This document shows, piece by piece, positions 1 through 11,632 of a stretch of 64,000 nt of DNA (positions are counted from its first letter, which is position 1; each line of letters opens with the position of its first letter). A program made the translations under genes and the position numbers. Origin of the DNA: Pestalotiopsis fici W106-1. Lineage: Eukaryota; Ascomycota; Sordariomycetes; Amphisphaeriales; Sporocadaceae. The notes under the pieces were generated by a model. That model was not told the origin of the DNA and ran no database searches. It saw only the letters and a list, made by a program, of their open reading frames with translations. The DNA lies in contig NW_006917091.1 in assembly GCF_000516985.1 (NCBI RefSeq), positions 4,671,022 to 4,735,021 on the forward strand, read 5' to 3'.

Positions 1-3000
1 ATGGATACACCACACTCTGAAAGAGAGACAAGCCAGGCAGTGAAGGACGAGAAGAAAAAAACGCCAACCCACGCGCTCCAGAGTCAAAATGAACACTACA
101 AGTATCGATGGGATGTCTGCATGTCTCTCTTTCTCTCCCACTCACGTTCTCGTGTACTTACCACTAGAAGGACTTGGGAGTCTTGGCTATGTATCAATGT
201 ACGTAGGAGGGATTCATTAATCTTGGCTTGGGGGAAGAAGGGGGGGGGGTTGCAAAGTGGGCGTGGCGGGCAAAAGCCAGGATCTCCCATCTCGATACCT
301 AAACCCATCAAGCCCATCCTACAGCCATTACCGCACCCGATCAGTCACAGACATCAGGAACGGGGGTGCATGATTGGGCTGTTTCTGGGGATATCTCCTG
401 CGCCCAGGTAAAGCTTCACGGCCAAGCGATATCGCTGGCACCTGTCGATCCATCCACTTTGACATGTTACTATAGTGAACTAGGTAGATGAAACGAGGCA
501 TCATTTTTGCATTGTAGTATTGGGATCAAGTTCACGGCTGATGACAATATCACAGTTGTATTTTCCATATAGGAAATGCACGCGACTAGCTTTGAAAAAT
601 CGGAATTATCACATGTCGAACAGCCGTCTGTCTAGCTTGCTACAGTGAGAGAGGCAGTACATAGTAGGGGGGGAAAAAAAAGTCTCCAATGGGCCGAATA
701 CCATACCTCAATATTAGACGCGGCCCTTGGCATCGGGATACCTTAACGAGGACGAAATCAATATTGTCAAGAACAAAACTTTATTTATCAAGATGGACAA
801 GTGTCTCCTCCCCAGTGTCCGTCCCCGGATGCATTTCGTGACCCTCACTCAGCTAAAATGAGCATTGCGTGGAGGACGCTTCCTGGCAATGGGGGACTCG
901 GTACCTGGTACGTAGTGGCATTTTTTTTTTCTTTTTTGGTTGGTATAGTTAGCGTTGGGCTGTCAAATCAATGCCCGTGGGTGTTTATTACTTATATGTA
1001 ATACCATTGTGTCGTATCAAAACGCCAGGCCCCCGTCAAGTTCAAGTTGGGAATTGCTTCTTCCAATTTACAAAATATGCATACAGGAAGATCATTTGAG
1101 CTTTGACAGGAGTGTATTATATTATATGCGCATGAGCGCATGATGCAGCTAACTTCTTTGACAGCGCGTACCATGTCTCGTCTACATGATCGGTACTGAC
1201 CTGTTTGCCTGTTGCATCTTTCAAATGGGGAAAAAGGTCGAGACTCGAGACATTGCCTCAAGTATCCACCTTTTGCTATCCACTGGTATCTCCATGGCCT
1301 AGCAGGATGAATCGCCTCCTCTCTTTGTCGTTGAATCTTCAAATCGTTGCAAGAGAGAGAGGGAGACGAAAAATTCGCTCCGGAGACCCAGGTCTAGCCA
1401 CCATGCCGTTTTGGGTGCTAGAGCACCAGCTACATGGGCGAGTGGGGGCATCTCTCGGCATCTGCAGCAGGGATTGACAGCCACTGAGGAGTAAAAATTT
1501 CCTTGCCGGGGTGGGCGGTTCGTTCGATTTCGCAGGCCAGTCAGTCCGCGTGCGGAAAAAAAAAAAACTATGACGACAGGATACTCCTCTGTTTCTCTGG
1601 GGTAAAGAGCCGAGGTGTGGGTTTTCTTGGGGGAAAGGGGGGGAAAGACGCCTATCGTGCATAATCGCGGGCGGCGTAGAATCTTTTTTACTCTGTTATC
1701 TGCAATCTGGAAGGTTTGGAACTCCATCGCACAAAACTGGCGATGTCTCTGATTCTTTTTGCTTTTGCGATGGATTTAACGCCTCATGCAAATACGAATT
1801 CCAGGGTGCCTGAAATGGTTCCAGGGTCCTAGATGAGCCTCAACTTAGACAGGAAGCACACGCCGCCAATGGCGTGGGGACAGAGGTATTCATTACGAAA
1901 TAGCTTGTCCAGGAAACAGCAAAGTGTTAGCAACCGTCCGAATTGGCGAATGGGATTAAGACCGCCCCTCTGATAATCATCAGACGACGAGTCGCGAGAT
2001 TGAAACGGCGAACATCGGAAAAGGAAACAAAGACGCAAGTCGGTAAGATTCGCATACAGAGCACAGAGTAGAATCTCATTAGCAGTCTCTTGGGGAGGAG
2101 TTTTTGCATATGGGACGCGATCTTCAGGGACTTTGTCTAGTGCAGTCGTCTGTGATGACCTGCGCATGATGATTTTCAATTCTGCATACGTTTCCTGGCA
2201 GCTGGAGTGTGCACCATGTGGGCTGAGATGCTTTCTTTGAGCAATGTAGATTGTCACTCGGCTTGTGATCATCAACAATGACCGCGTACCAGAAAAGAAG
2301 CATTTGCAAACCCAACGTCATTGGTCACAAAGAGAAATATAACCATTATACCACTACCTACTATAAGGATAGTATATACCTCCAAGTCATCGCTTACATA
2401 CGAGCAACATGGACAAACTTTAGAGAAGCGGTTGGTTCCTACGTATTGCTCCAGACAATCTCCGAGCCAGTGGAGATCGACTCTGGGCAAGGTGTTGCGA
2501 TTGTCCGATGCGCCGCCCAGCATGATGTCAAAGTATGCCGTCAATTATTTCATTCATGTATGCGGCAATACGTTGCCTATCAGCATCAAGAAATGTTCTA
2601 CTACTACTTATTGGGACCGAGAGGCCGCCGCTTGGCTCAATAGGGTTTTTGAAACATGGAGAGAAGCAGGGAAATGAGTGTCGATGCCGTAGTGTATGCC
2701 AGATGACTAGGCAGACAACGTGGGAAGCAGAAATAGATGTACATAGTACGGCTATCATGATGAAACTCCGGCAGAGACTTTCGGTTGTTCGTCAGCCTTT
2801 ACTACCGCAATTCGTTGCCCGGGAGCTGGGATGCCATGGGCCTTCTGAATCTCCAGTCTGTATTGTTTTCATGCTCCATTTACAAGTAGATGGTGCAGCA
2901 TGGATACCCAAGTGTCAGTGTATAAACCAGCCGGAGCCTGCGGTACCAGGCCCGCACTTATGATCGCCAAAAGGCTACCATGTATGTATGAGATGAGGCT

Positions 3001-4839
3001 GTTGCGTCGACGCTGCATACTTGCAGTACAGGCTCCCCCAGCCTTGAACCATTTCGAGCGCCTTGCCTCAGCTACAAGAGTCTGTGGTGTAGAGACGTAT
3101 CACACCCAACACAGGCAGAGCAATTGTCAGACAGAAGCAGATAGCAACGAGAATTATAAAACAATCCGTCTGGACCACCCTTTGCAGTGGGAGGTCTTGG
3201 TCTTCGTCTCAGCCTCTATCTACACTTCCAGACTTCCTGCAACTAGATGCGCCCGAGCAGCAACAAGGAAAAAGAAACGCCGAATGAAAAGCCACTGGCA
3301 CCGCGATCTCAGCTGTTTCAGCACGACAGATCTACAAAAGTTTAGTCGCCGTATTGGTACCTACTTTAAAATAACCTATTTCGGTACGGCCGCACGCGAC
3401 ACAGGCGAGAGAGGTGGTACGGTTACGAGACAGGGCGGAGGCTTGTCGTTGTCAAGAGAGCAGAAATGGAGCATCTTTGTTTTCGTCTAGCCCACACCAA
3501 CAGCACGGTTTTGCCCGACAGACAGGCGCGCATCCATCGAAAGAGAGAGATCCTCCCTCTCCACTCCCATCCCATTTGTATTTTGTACGTGTAAGCCAAG
3601 GCGGCGGCAGTGGCCCAGCTTGAGACCTCTTGTCTTTTTTCCCCAAATCCTCCATCCCTGATCAAACACGCGCCCTTTTGTCCGGATCGAAAGAAAAAAA
3701 TACTTATGGAGACGCCGTAAAAAGTAAACTCCACATTCAAGGTTTCCGCTTTTAATGCTCTGCTGTGGAGACTTTCTCTTATGGATGCCAAGAGATAAGA
3801 GAACAAGACGCTAGAGAGTTATGTTTTTTCTTTCTTTTTTCCTATCTCGAACCAATCAGGTGCCGACCGATTTCTCATTCTCTGAGGCAATCAGAGACGT
3901 CATAAAGCCCATTAATGTCCCATCACAAAGCCTGAGACGAGTTTCGATGGAAAACACTCTTGGATCAAAAAAACTCATACTCTTGAAAATGAAATATGTC
4001 TCCCTCTGCCATTGATCTCAGCGAATGTCAGAATAAGCTCATCTGCCAAGCCGTAAGGTTTAGACTGGAGACGTTGACAGAATCGCTTGTACGTAATATC
4101 TTTTACGAGAGAACCGTTGATGGTCTGGGACCTAAGGTGGCCCCCTAGCCGGGCTTTCGGTGATATTTCATAGGTATTAATGAAACCACCCCCAAATCAA
4201 AGCCCCCCAAAATTGCGTATACTCAAGGCCACCTTACTATGTATGTTGCACTGTAGGTGAGTAAGAGATGACGTTCTGTCCTGGAACTTGCCTGTGCCTT
4301 GCATTACTGTAACCACCATCTTGAGGATCCATCATCCCTGTTTCCAGTAGCCTTCTCGAAGCATTCTACGCATCATCACGTCTTGTATGCACGCACGCAT
4401 TGTACGTACTCGCATGATATGATTCAATGTTCTGTCAAATACATCATGTACGAAGCAGAAACAATTCGCTGTCAAGTATTACATATTTTCGCCACGAAAC
4501 TCCAACTTATGTCCATCAATAATGATGATGCATGATACGTCGTGTGTCGCTTCCTTGGTAGGTATGTATGTCAATCGATGCACCGTAAAACTCCTGCCTC
4601 GTCCAGCCCTAAATGGATCAAGCCGTAGCATCATCCTTATCAGTATTATTGTGCGGGCAGATGAGTACACTGTGGATGCATCATAGCATAGACTCCCCTG
4701 TCTCAATGCTTCGCAACTGCCAAAACGCCTCCTATGTTGAAAAAAAAACAAACGCCGAGGGTATCGAAAAGAGTACCAAATCAAGAGAAGAAGAAGAAGA
4801 AGAAACCAAGGAAGACTACTTGAGCTTTTGATCTCAATA
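1..4839. other. Gene-free left flank
   Basis: No reading frame here has a recognisable domain, a convincing splice structure or consistent codon bias. The longest frame (2900-3490, +, 196 residues) reads as unstructured mixed sequence. On the minus strand, 1829-2758 has adjacent frames in different phases that look weakly protein-like, but no intron joins them cleanly. The rest is ordinary intergenic DNA with short homopolymers such as the poly-A near 1556-1567. The 3' end of the Crt10-like gene lies at its right edge. Confidence 0.5.
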
Positions 4840-7361
4840 TCAAATGATGGTCAGGACATCAGACTCCATGCCGCGACTGAACTCATAACTGAGAATGTTG
4901 TGGTCGTAATATTGCATCATGATGCGATATCGCCGTGACATTGACGGTGTGTGTGCCTCGGAACGATCACCGACCGGCAGAGGCCCAACGGCAACCCCAT
5001 ACAAGGGGCAAAGGGGACGCAACTGATCTTCCTCATCCTTCTTTAGGGGGAGAATGAGTTCAACCTTGAAGCCCCTTTGCCCATATTGGTCGCACGTCAA
5101 GGTGACCAGCGCAACACGACCAGACATTGATCCTGCCACAACCAATGATAGTTCTGGGATGAAGTGGTAGTTCGCCAGCCTGTTTTGCTGGTCGAACTGG
5201 AAGGCGACCGAGTTCGTTGGAGTGGGGAATACTTGATTCATGGCATATTGCATCATGATGCCCATTTTGTCCTTCTCGTGCGGTCTTAGCTCGATACCTG
5301 TCTCGTACAGTCGAAGTATACTCGATCCATCGTCAAGTGTTGATGAAGTCGCCATTCTCTCGGTGTCCAGCGCTTGGCCAGGACTATACTGCTGAAACCA
5401 CCAGTCGAGGTCGATTTTCCGGTTCATTTCTTTCATGTTCCGACTAAGATTCTCATTGCGCTCCTTGATTTCCGCGGGTGTAGGTCGCCTGGCGCCACCG
5501 CTTCGAGGGTAGTACAGCGCGTTTTGCGGTATATAGGTGATAGCTTTGCTTATGTCCAACCAGCTTCCAATCGATGGATGCTGAGCGCGGCGGACCTCTT
5601 CTGAGGGAAGACCAAGAGTACCATAGCAGTTATTCGACGTAAGAAAACTGCTTGCTGGCAATACGAGTACACCCCAGCCGCGTGGTCTACTCAGATTGGC
5701 AATTAGCTTATTGTTTATTCCTGCTCGAGAGAAGGCAATAATGACCATGATAAACACAACGAAGATGATTAAGTGGGTGCCATGGTAGCTTTCTGCAGCA
5801 AATTTGCATGCATAAGAGGATCGGCAGAAATTGAGAGACTTACGGCCCGCGTTGTCCAGCATCTGTGCGTCTCGAGCGGCGGTGAAGCGAAGGTATCTTC
5901 TGAAAGGGTACATCGAAGCTCCATATGTTCATCAGCCAAAGATTTCCTTCTATATCAACTGCTACGACCTTGTCCGCGTTTCCATCCTTGTCGTTGCTAA
6001 AAGTCAGGTTGGGAATGTTGCTGCCAGCGGGCGACGTATCGAGGGTTATCTTCCAGTTGCAAGTCCTTTGTTTCAGCACTCGGCCAGTAGCCGTCGGGAA
6101 GCAGGCCCTCAAGGTCTCGGGAAACTCAACTGCAGACCCATCGAGAGTCTTCTTGATCGATTGCCAAAATGAACCGGCGAGGACATCGGGCTCCGGAGAT
6201 TCGAGGGAAAGGGCCGGAGCAAACACAGTGACTGCATGTAGATTTGACCCCACGGCAATGAGGCGAGACTTCATATGTATAGAAAGACCCCATGCCGATT
6301 TACCGACGTTTTCTTGGAAAAATGGTTTGGTCTTTACTACGTAGCCAGAAAGTTTTTGAGATGTTTCGATGGCCGCAATCTCGTTCTCGATCTCCTTGGT
6401 GTAATAGCCAGTCACATCGCCATCGTCGTGCGCCATGAGCAATATCTCCTCGAGACCCAAATCTCCAACAATGAGATGATTCACCTCATGTGGCTTGCCT
6501 GGATTGATAGTCCCTATGATGTAACGGGCTGCTGCACTGCGGGCCGGTTTGAGCACAAGATCTGGCTTTGAGGGCAGATCATGTGTTGAACAACTGCGCG
6601 GTCGCGATACGTGTATCTTGTCACTGTATGCGGCAAAGTAGAGATTATATTTCTGCGACAGGGCCGTGAGATTCAGTCTCCATTCGGCGATGGGTGGGAC
6701 ATTTGGAGCCTGAGAGTTGTTTGGAATCGGTACAAAGTCATTTCCAATGCCCATACCGATATCTGGAATGTCATCCTCAAGTTCATCATCGCTCATAATA
6801 CTTTGCAATTCGTCATCGTCATGGGACTCATCGTCTGAATCGATCAGAAAGATTATCTGCTGATTGTCGCTTTCGCCGTCTGACGGACTTGAAGACGCGG
6901 GCGCGTCATCTCCAAAGCCGTCGGTTGAGGCATCTTCCATATCATGGTGCCCCGCTACATCTAGCGGTTGCTCAGATTGCTCCCCATGTTGCTCATCAAA
7001 CTCGTCGGATTGCTTGTCGGATTGTTCGTCGAAAGGGCCAGTCGCGAATCCCATCATGTCATCAAACCATTCCCAGTCTGCAGGGCCACCACCCAGATCA
7101 TCCTCGTTCTGGACACCCTCATCCAGAGAGTCAGCTTCTTGAGCGGCGTGGGGCGATTCCTCGTATGGTATGCGTTCATCCCTTCTTAACCGGTACTTGA
7201 AGGAAGCAAGGTAGCCTGTCAGCGAAAGCCTCCTGCTCGGTGGCTGGTACAGACAAGCGACACCAGTGGCATGAAGTACTCACCCGTTTGCGCCCAGTCT
7301 CGAGGTGACATTTGCTCACCTGCAGAGCAGGCACCCCTCCCAACTTGTCTTGGCCTGCCAT
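4840..7361 (-). CDS. CRT10: Crt10-like protein (three exons)
   Basis: Model on the minus strand: exons 7361-7320, 7243-5844 and 5689-4840, 763 residues. The intron at 5843-5690 has a GTAAGT donor and a CTAAT-like branch site. Its phases join only at the ...CTGAG acceptor, restoring the junction GQRGP-RPRGWGVLVLP. The first intron (7319-7244, GTGAGC...CCAG) is phase-compatible but less certain, because a second GTGAGT lies inside it. Residues about 80-185 are very acidic and rich in Asp, Glu and Ser. From about residue 203 (WRLNLTALSQKYNLYFAA) the protein has the character of the fungal Crt10 family. Yeast Crt10 is about 957 residues and represses ribonucleotide reductase genes; that role is known from yeast and only inferred here. 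An upstream in-frame ATG at 7490 would add 43 residues. The closest alternative is an unassigned WD-like protein. Confidence 0.7.
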
Positions 7362-7613
7362 GACATCTGTGCGAGCTGCCTTTGCTTGTATGCTACCGAA
7401 GGTCGAGAGCGGGGGTCGTGGATTTGCGTCTGGGTCGTTGGTAGGATCGCACGTCGGAGTAGAAGAATAGCCAAGAGAGTAAAAAAACAAATTGGTAAGT
7501 TAATGGTTGGGTAAGTTTGACGTCTTCCAGCCGAGAGCTTCGTTCTCAAACACAATAGCTAGCTGCTTGAGAGGACGTTGGGTTGGGGCTTTATCGATAA
7601 AGCTGCTGCTCTC

Positions 7614-8437
7614 TTATCTCGAGTATCCAGACCTTAGTTTAGTGCTCTAGTTTTTTGATGTACTTTCTTGACTCCATAAAAGAACGCATTGACCATACCA
7701 AATTCAACCAATCAAACCACCAGAACGAACTAGAGCACCTAAGGTCTGGATAAATATGCACGCCAAAAATACACTAAAAACCACGGATTTCGACGTTTTT
7801 TAACATTAATCAATAACCACGTATCCAAATTAAGTGCAGCCAGATCTCTGAAGACCATCGCGAATTTCCGGTCCTGGGGCTATTTTCGGATTTTTGATAC
7901 GACAAAAATTGGCGGAATCGTGGGTGAGTTTCGATAAATTCCGGAATTTGGATTCGTACTCAAATTCAAAGAAACTTACCTACGATTCCACCAATTTTTG
8001 TCGTATCAAAAATCCGAAAGTAGCCCCAGGACCGGAGACTCGCGATAGTCTTTAGAGACCTGGGTGCACTTAATTTGGATACGTGGTTATTGATAAATGT
8101 TGAAAAACGTCGAAATTCGTATAATTCCCGTTAAATTCGATTCCACTTTAACCACCGACCGTACTACGAATTTTTATCGGATTCGAAAATTCTAAATTGC
8201 CGCCGCTATTTAATAAATATATTAATACTTTTTAATACGTATATATTATTACAAAAGTATCGTTGCTTTATACGCAGCGTATAAATCTGAGAATACGTCG
8301 AAAATGCAACAAACTCGCGGTTTTGGCGTGCATATCTGTCCAGACGTCAGGAGAAGTCGGCCTTTCTTCGGGTAATGCACGGGCCATAATACATACTTCC
8401 CAGATCTTCAGCTCCTGACTCTGGATACTCGAGATAA
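7614..8437. repeat. Nested inverted-repeat (foldback/MITE-like) element
   Basis: Four inverted-repeat layers are visible. An 18-bp perfect pair, TTATCTCGAGTATCCAGA, lies at 7614-7631 and 8420-8437. A pair at 7624-7652 and 7728-7752 shares TATCCAGACCTTA and GTGCTCTAGTT. A 25-bp terminal-type pair, GTCTGGAnAnATATGCACGC plus CAAAA, lies at 7744-7768 and 8321-8345. A long pair of about 147 bp lies at 7785-7931 and 7972-8119, roughly 90% matching, around a 40-nt loop that is itself palindromic (AAATTCCGGAATTT). There is no coding capacity. The stretch at 8205-8260 is very AT-rich. The structure resembles a non-autonomous DNA element, possibly two nested insertions. No convincing target-site duplication was found. 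Confidence 0.7.
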
Positions 8438-9553
8438 CTGCTCTCCGCGTGGGGCAGTCAGTCGTTGATCCGCTACGAGCCGCACAAACGCGCTGATACC
8501 CTTGTGGTCTTGAATGTTATGGATGTTTTAATAGTAGAGGTTGATGATTTGAACAAGATGGTTTTTTCAGGGGTGTTTTTTTGGGGCCCCTAAAAGAAGG
8601 CAGAAAAGTTTAACATTGCTGTTTCGATTGTCTGCTCTTACCTTGAAAACAAGGTATGATGCAGGTAGGTATGTGTCAGCATCAAGGTGGTTTGCGCCTG
8701 CTGTCGATAGCTGTTAGTGGATTGAAAAAGCTTGGTAAGCTATATTGTTATCACCTGGAGTTCGAGGTAGATACAAATCATCATTACCCAGGCGCACAAT
8801 TCATAAAAATACCGCGCACTTTGTGCTACCTTCAATGTCGATTCAAATTACGTTCGTGGCTTGCATCTTTCGGTTTTGGTTTCTTGTACCTAGAGCCAAG
8901 GGCTTCCCGACCCCGGAATTCTAATGACTAATCTTGTTTAAGTGAGCGCTGAACTGGATGCAACATGCTCTGATATATTAATTGGTCAAGATTTCATGCT
9001 TCCTGTTGGCATACGTCTGTCTATCTGTGCGGATCAGGTCATGATAGCAGGTAGACTCGAGTCTAGTAATTGATGGGTTCTAATCCTGGCGAGAGCGCCC
9101 GTCACAATGCATTGTCCCAGGGCAACTGGAATGAAATGAACAGATTCGTCAGTCCCAGAACGTCGAACCCTGTAAATATTACGTGTCAAGCGCCTGGTAC
9201 ATGATCAAATGCCTGGTCACATGTTTTTTTTTTTTTTTTTAACTTTGTGATAAATGACAAATTTGTCGCAAAAATCATTCAGCTTCATGTCTGGCAAGTA
9301 AAAGCAATGTCTGTTCCTCATTTGCCAATGACATGGACATATATTGGACCAACGGTCGTTTTGCTAATCTATATATCAGGGTCCCTTGTTGTCAACACAC
9401 TGGCAGCCATTACTACGTTAATTTATTGCCTTGAAAACATCTCGACATAAAAGCTGCTGATCATTCCTCGGAAATGCATTCGATTTCATCGTCCAAAAGC
9501 GCACACGCGTGCCCAGTCCTTGACAATAAAGCTATGCTGGGCCGCTTCCATAC
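8438..9553. other. Intergenic, no gene seen
   Basis: This stretch separates the inverted-repeat element from the 3' end of the kinase-like gene. The only longer frames (for example 8656-8931, +) show no family resemblance. It contains a poly-T run at about 9223-9240. A short GGTTCTAATCC at 9076-9086 resembles a tRNA B box but has no supporting cloverleaf. Confidence 0.5.
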
Positions 9554-11308
9554 TCATAAAAGAATTTCCTGATATTTTTCGAGTTCGTCCAGCACCTGTT
9601 TCAGTGTCGGACGATTGTAGTAGTTTCCGGTCCACTTGCCTTTGTCCATTTCTTCATCTCTCATCGCCAGGTAGTCCTCGGCTACCTTGAGCTCCTTTTT
9701 CCAAAAGAGACGAGCAAAGTCCTGCACGTCCTTTGGTCCTTGCTGACTCAATGGCACTCCCCTCAGTATGAGTTGACCACCTTGGCGTGCAATGGAACTG
9801 CCTAATGTCTGCCTCCTGCCGGATGTACATCGGTCAATCAGGTCTCTCAACTCCAGAGGTGTTCTGTCGTAATCGGGAAACTCGAGATCTGATTCATATG
9901 GGTACGATTGCCAGACTGCAGCCTTTTGTGGACCACTGACTCCCTCGAAAATGCACCACAACACTCGACCAAGCATGTAGACCTCTGCGGCTTCCTGTTC
10001 GGTCGGGGTCAGTGCAATCCAGGCAATGTTGTACCCGTCTGGTGGGTTGGCGTATCTGTCAGATTCTAGCTTGTCGTAGTCTGGCACCAGTCGGCGCAGA
10101 ATCTCTTGATACTTCTGATGGTAATTCTCCTGGTCAGGTGTGGGAAATCGCATGTCAACATGATCGTCCATTGCAATGATGCGAAGATATTCGAGCGAAT
10201 TGACCTCTGGAGCAGCGAACTCGCACCATACACCGCGCTGCTCAAAGTCCACCATGACGAGATCCATTGCTGCGGAGAGAACAATATTGTCAAGCCGGAG
10301 GTCAGGATAATATGTCCCCGTCGTGACACGCAAATTCTCGAGTGCCTCTGTCAACTGAATGGACCACTTGAACTGCTGCGGTCGATCAAGCTCGCCATGG
10401 ATTCGAAGTTGCGGCAACAAGTCTCGCAGGCTACCATTGCAATGGTAGAAAGTCGTGAAGCCAATGATGGCTTTTTTGCCTCCAAAATTGCAAGCTTTCT
10501 TGACGAGATGTATGGGCTTGGCAATGACATGCGGATGTGGCTCCAGTGAACAGAGGGTTTTCAGCTCGTGGTAGAGATACTTGTTGCCACCAATGAGGGC
10601 CTTGAAGATGAATTGTTGTCCCTGGTACTGCACAAGACACACGCTGTCGTGAAGCACACGGATGACTTGGAGCTCGTGAAAGTCCACAATGGGTGGAAAG
10701 TCAAAGTTGGAACCCCAGAGTGCCTCCAGATTGGGCAGTGACAGCAGTCTGCGCTCAAGATCATGGTTCCGAGCCACTTGAACCTCAATATTGTGAATAT
10801 TGGTCGACAAGTTCTCAATCACAAGACGAGTTCCAAATGGGGCGTTTTTGTAGTAGTCTGTGCAGGCGTCCAGATGGGGGAACTTTGTTCGTGTCCAAGT
10901 TTCCAGAATACGGACAATGTATTTCGTGATGGCCAGATGTGACAGACGAGTGGCATCTTTCGTGTGAAAGGCGACGTTGAGCTCCAGCTGCTGTCGCAGG
11001 TTGGACGGCTGTGACTCGTAGATGAATACATCCACACGCAAGGGCGGTACGTCTCTGAAGAAAAGAGGAACTGCGTAATATTGCATGCCTAGGGCAGTAC
11101 AACCGTCGATTCGCCACAGTGGGCGTTCGGGCAAAGCCAGACTATCAATCCGGTTCTTTGGATTCAGGAGGGAAGTGTCCCACAAGTCCGGCTGACAAGC
11201 TGTTGAGGGTTGCACATTGGCATCGTCGTCAGTCTGGAAGGCAGCCGTGGGGTGGACGACGGCCTGGATTGCCTTCTCGCAAAGCTCCATGATCCTCCGT
11301 ACTAGCAC
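9554..11308 (-). CDS. Divergent protein-kinase-fold protein
   Basis: Single open frame of 584 residues. The first ATG is at 11308, with a second in-frame ATG six codons later. The N-terminal ~210 residues have no recognised domain. The C-terminal part has the ordered landmarks of a kinase fold: FIFKA with the candidate ATP-binding Lys236, a helix-C-like HELK with Glu248, the catalytic-loop equivalent YPDLRLDN (Asp336, Asn341) instead of HRDxKxxN, VDFE (Asp354) instead of DFG, and AAPE (365-368) as the APE motif. A glycine-rich loop is not obvious. Such lineage-variable kinase-like proteins are common in filamentous fungi. The metal-binding and catalytic Asp are kept while His and Gly of HRD and DFG are changed, so activity cannot be decided from sequence. 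No intron is needed. Substrate and pathway are unknown. Confidence 0.7.
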   Translation of the reverse strand: MLVRRIMELCEKAIQAVVHPTAAFQTDDDANVQPSTACQPDLWDTSLLNPKNRIDSLALPERPLWRIDGCTALGMQYYAVPLFFRDVPPLRVDVFIYESQPSNLRQQLELNVAFHTKDATRLSHLAITKYIVRILETWTRTKFPHLDACTDYYKNAPFGTRLVIENLSTNIHNIEVQVARNHDLERRLLSLPNLEALWGSNFDFPPIVDFHELQVIRVLHDSVCLVQYQGQQFIFKALIGGNKYLYHELKTLCSLEPHPHVIAKPIHLVKKACNFGGKKAIIGFTTFYHCNGSLRDLLPQLRIHGELDRPQQFKWSIQLTEALENLRVTTGTYYPDLRLDNIVLSAAMDLVMVDFEQRGVWCEFAAPEVNSLEYLRIIAMDDHVDMRFPTPDQENYHQKYQEILRRLVPDYDKLESDRYANPPDGYNIAWIALTPTEQEAAEVYMLGRVLWCIFEGVSGPQKAAVWQSYPYESDLEFPDYDRTPLELRDLIDRCTSGRRQTLGSSIARQGGQLILRGVPLSQQGPKDVQDFARLFWKKELKVAEDYLAMRDEEMDKGKWTGNYYNRPTLKQVLDELEKYQEILL

Positions 11309-11601
11309 ACGCGCACCCTGGGTGATGCAAGGAAACTGGTCCGCCGGTAGATGAGCTGCCTCCAGCTGGGTGCAATGTCTCCCACTAGCTTAGATGCCTG
11401 GACGTTGGAGATGGCATTGATTTGCGATGATGTTGAATGGGCATATGATTTTTTTTTTTTCGCCGCGTACAGCATTGGGGGGCAGTGTCTACCTTGCCTA
11501 CCTGGGGTCGCGGTGCAAGGGCTTCGTTGTAACGGTCTGAACGGTACCATCTGTTCGTGCCTTCTCAACTGCCGGAAATACTTCACGCTGGGTGGTGGTT
11601 C

Positions 11602-11632
<31 letters not shown>

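Noticed and set aside
2900..3490. 196-residue plus-strand frame
   Set aside because: No domain, no codon bias, mixed composition; length is possible by chance.
9062..9105. tRNA-like B box GGTTCTAATCC with nearby small hairpins
   Set aside because: No acceptor stem or D arm pairs at the right distance; the T stem has mismatches.
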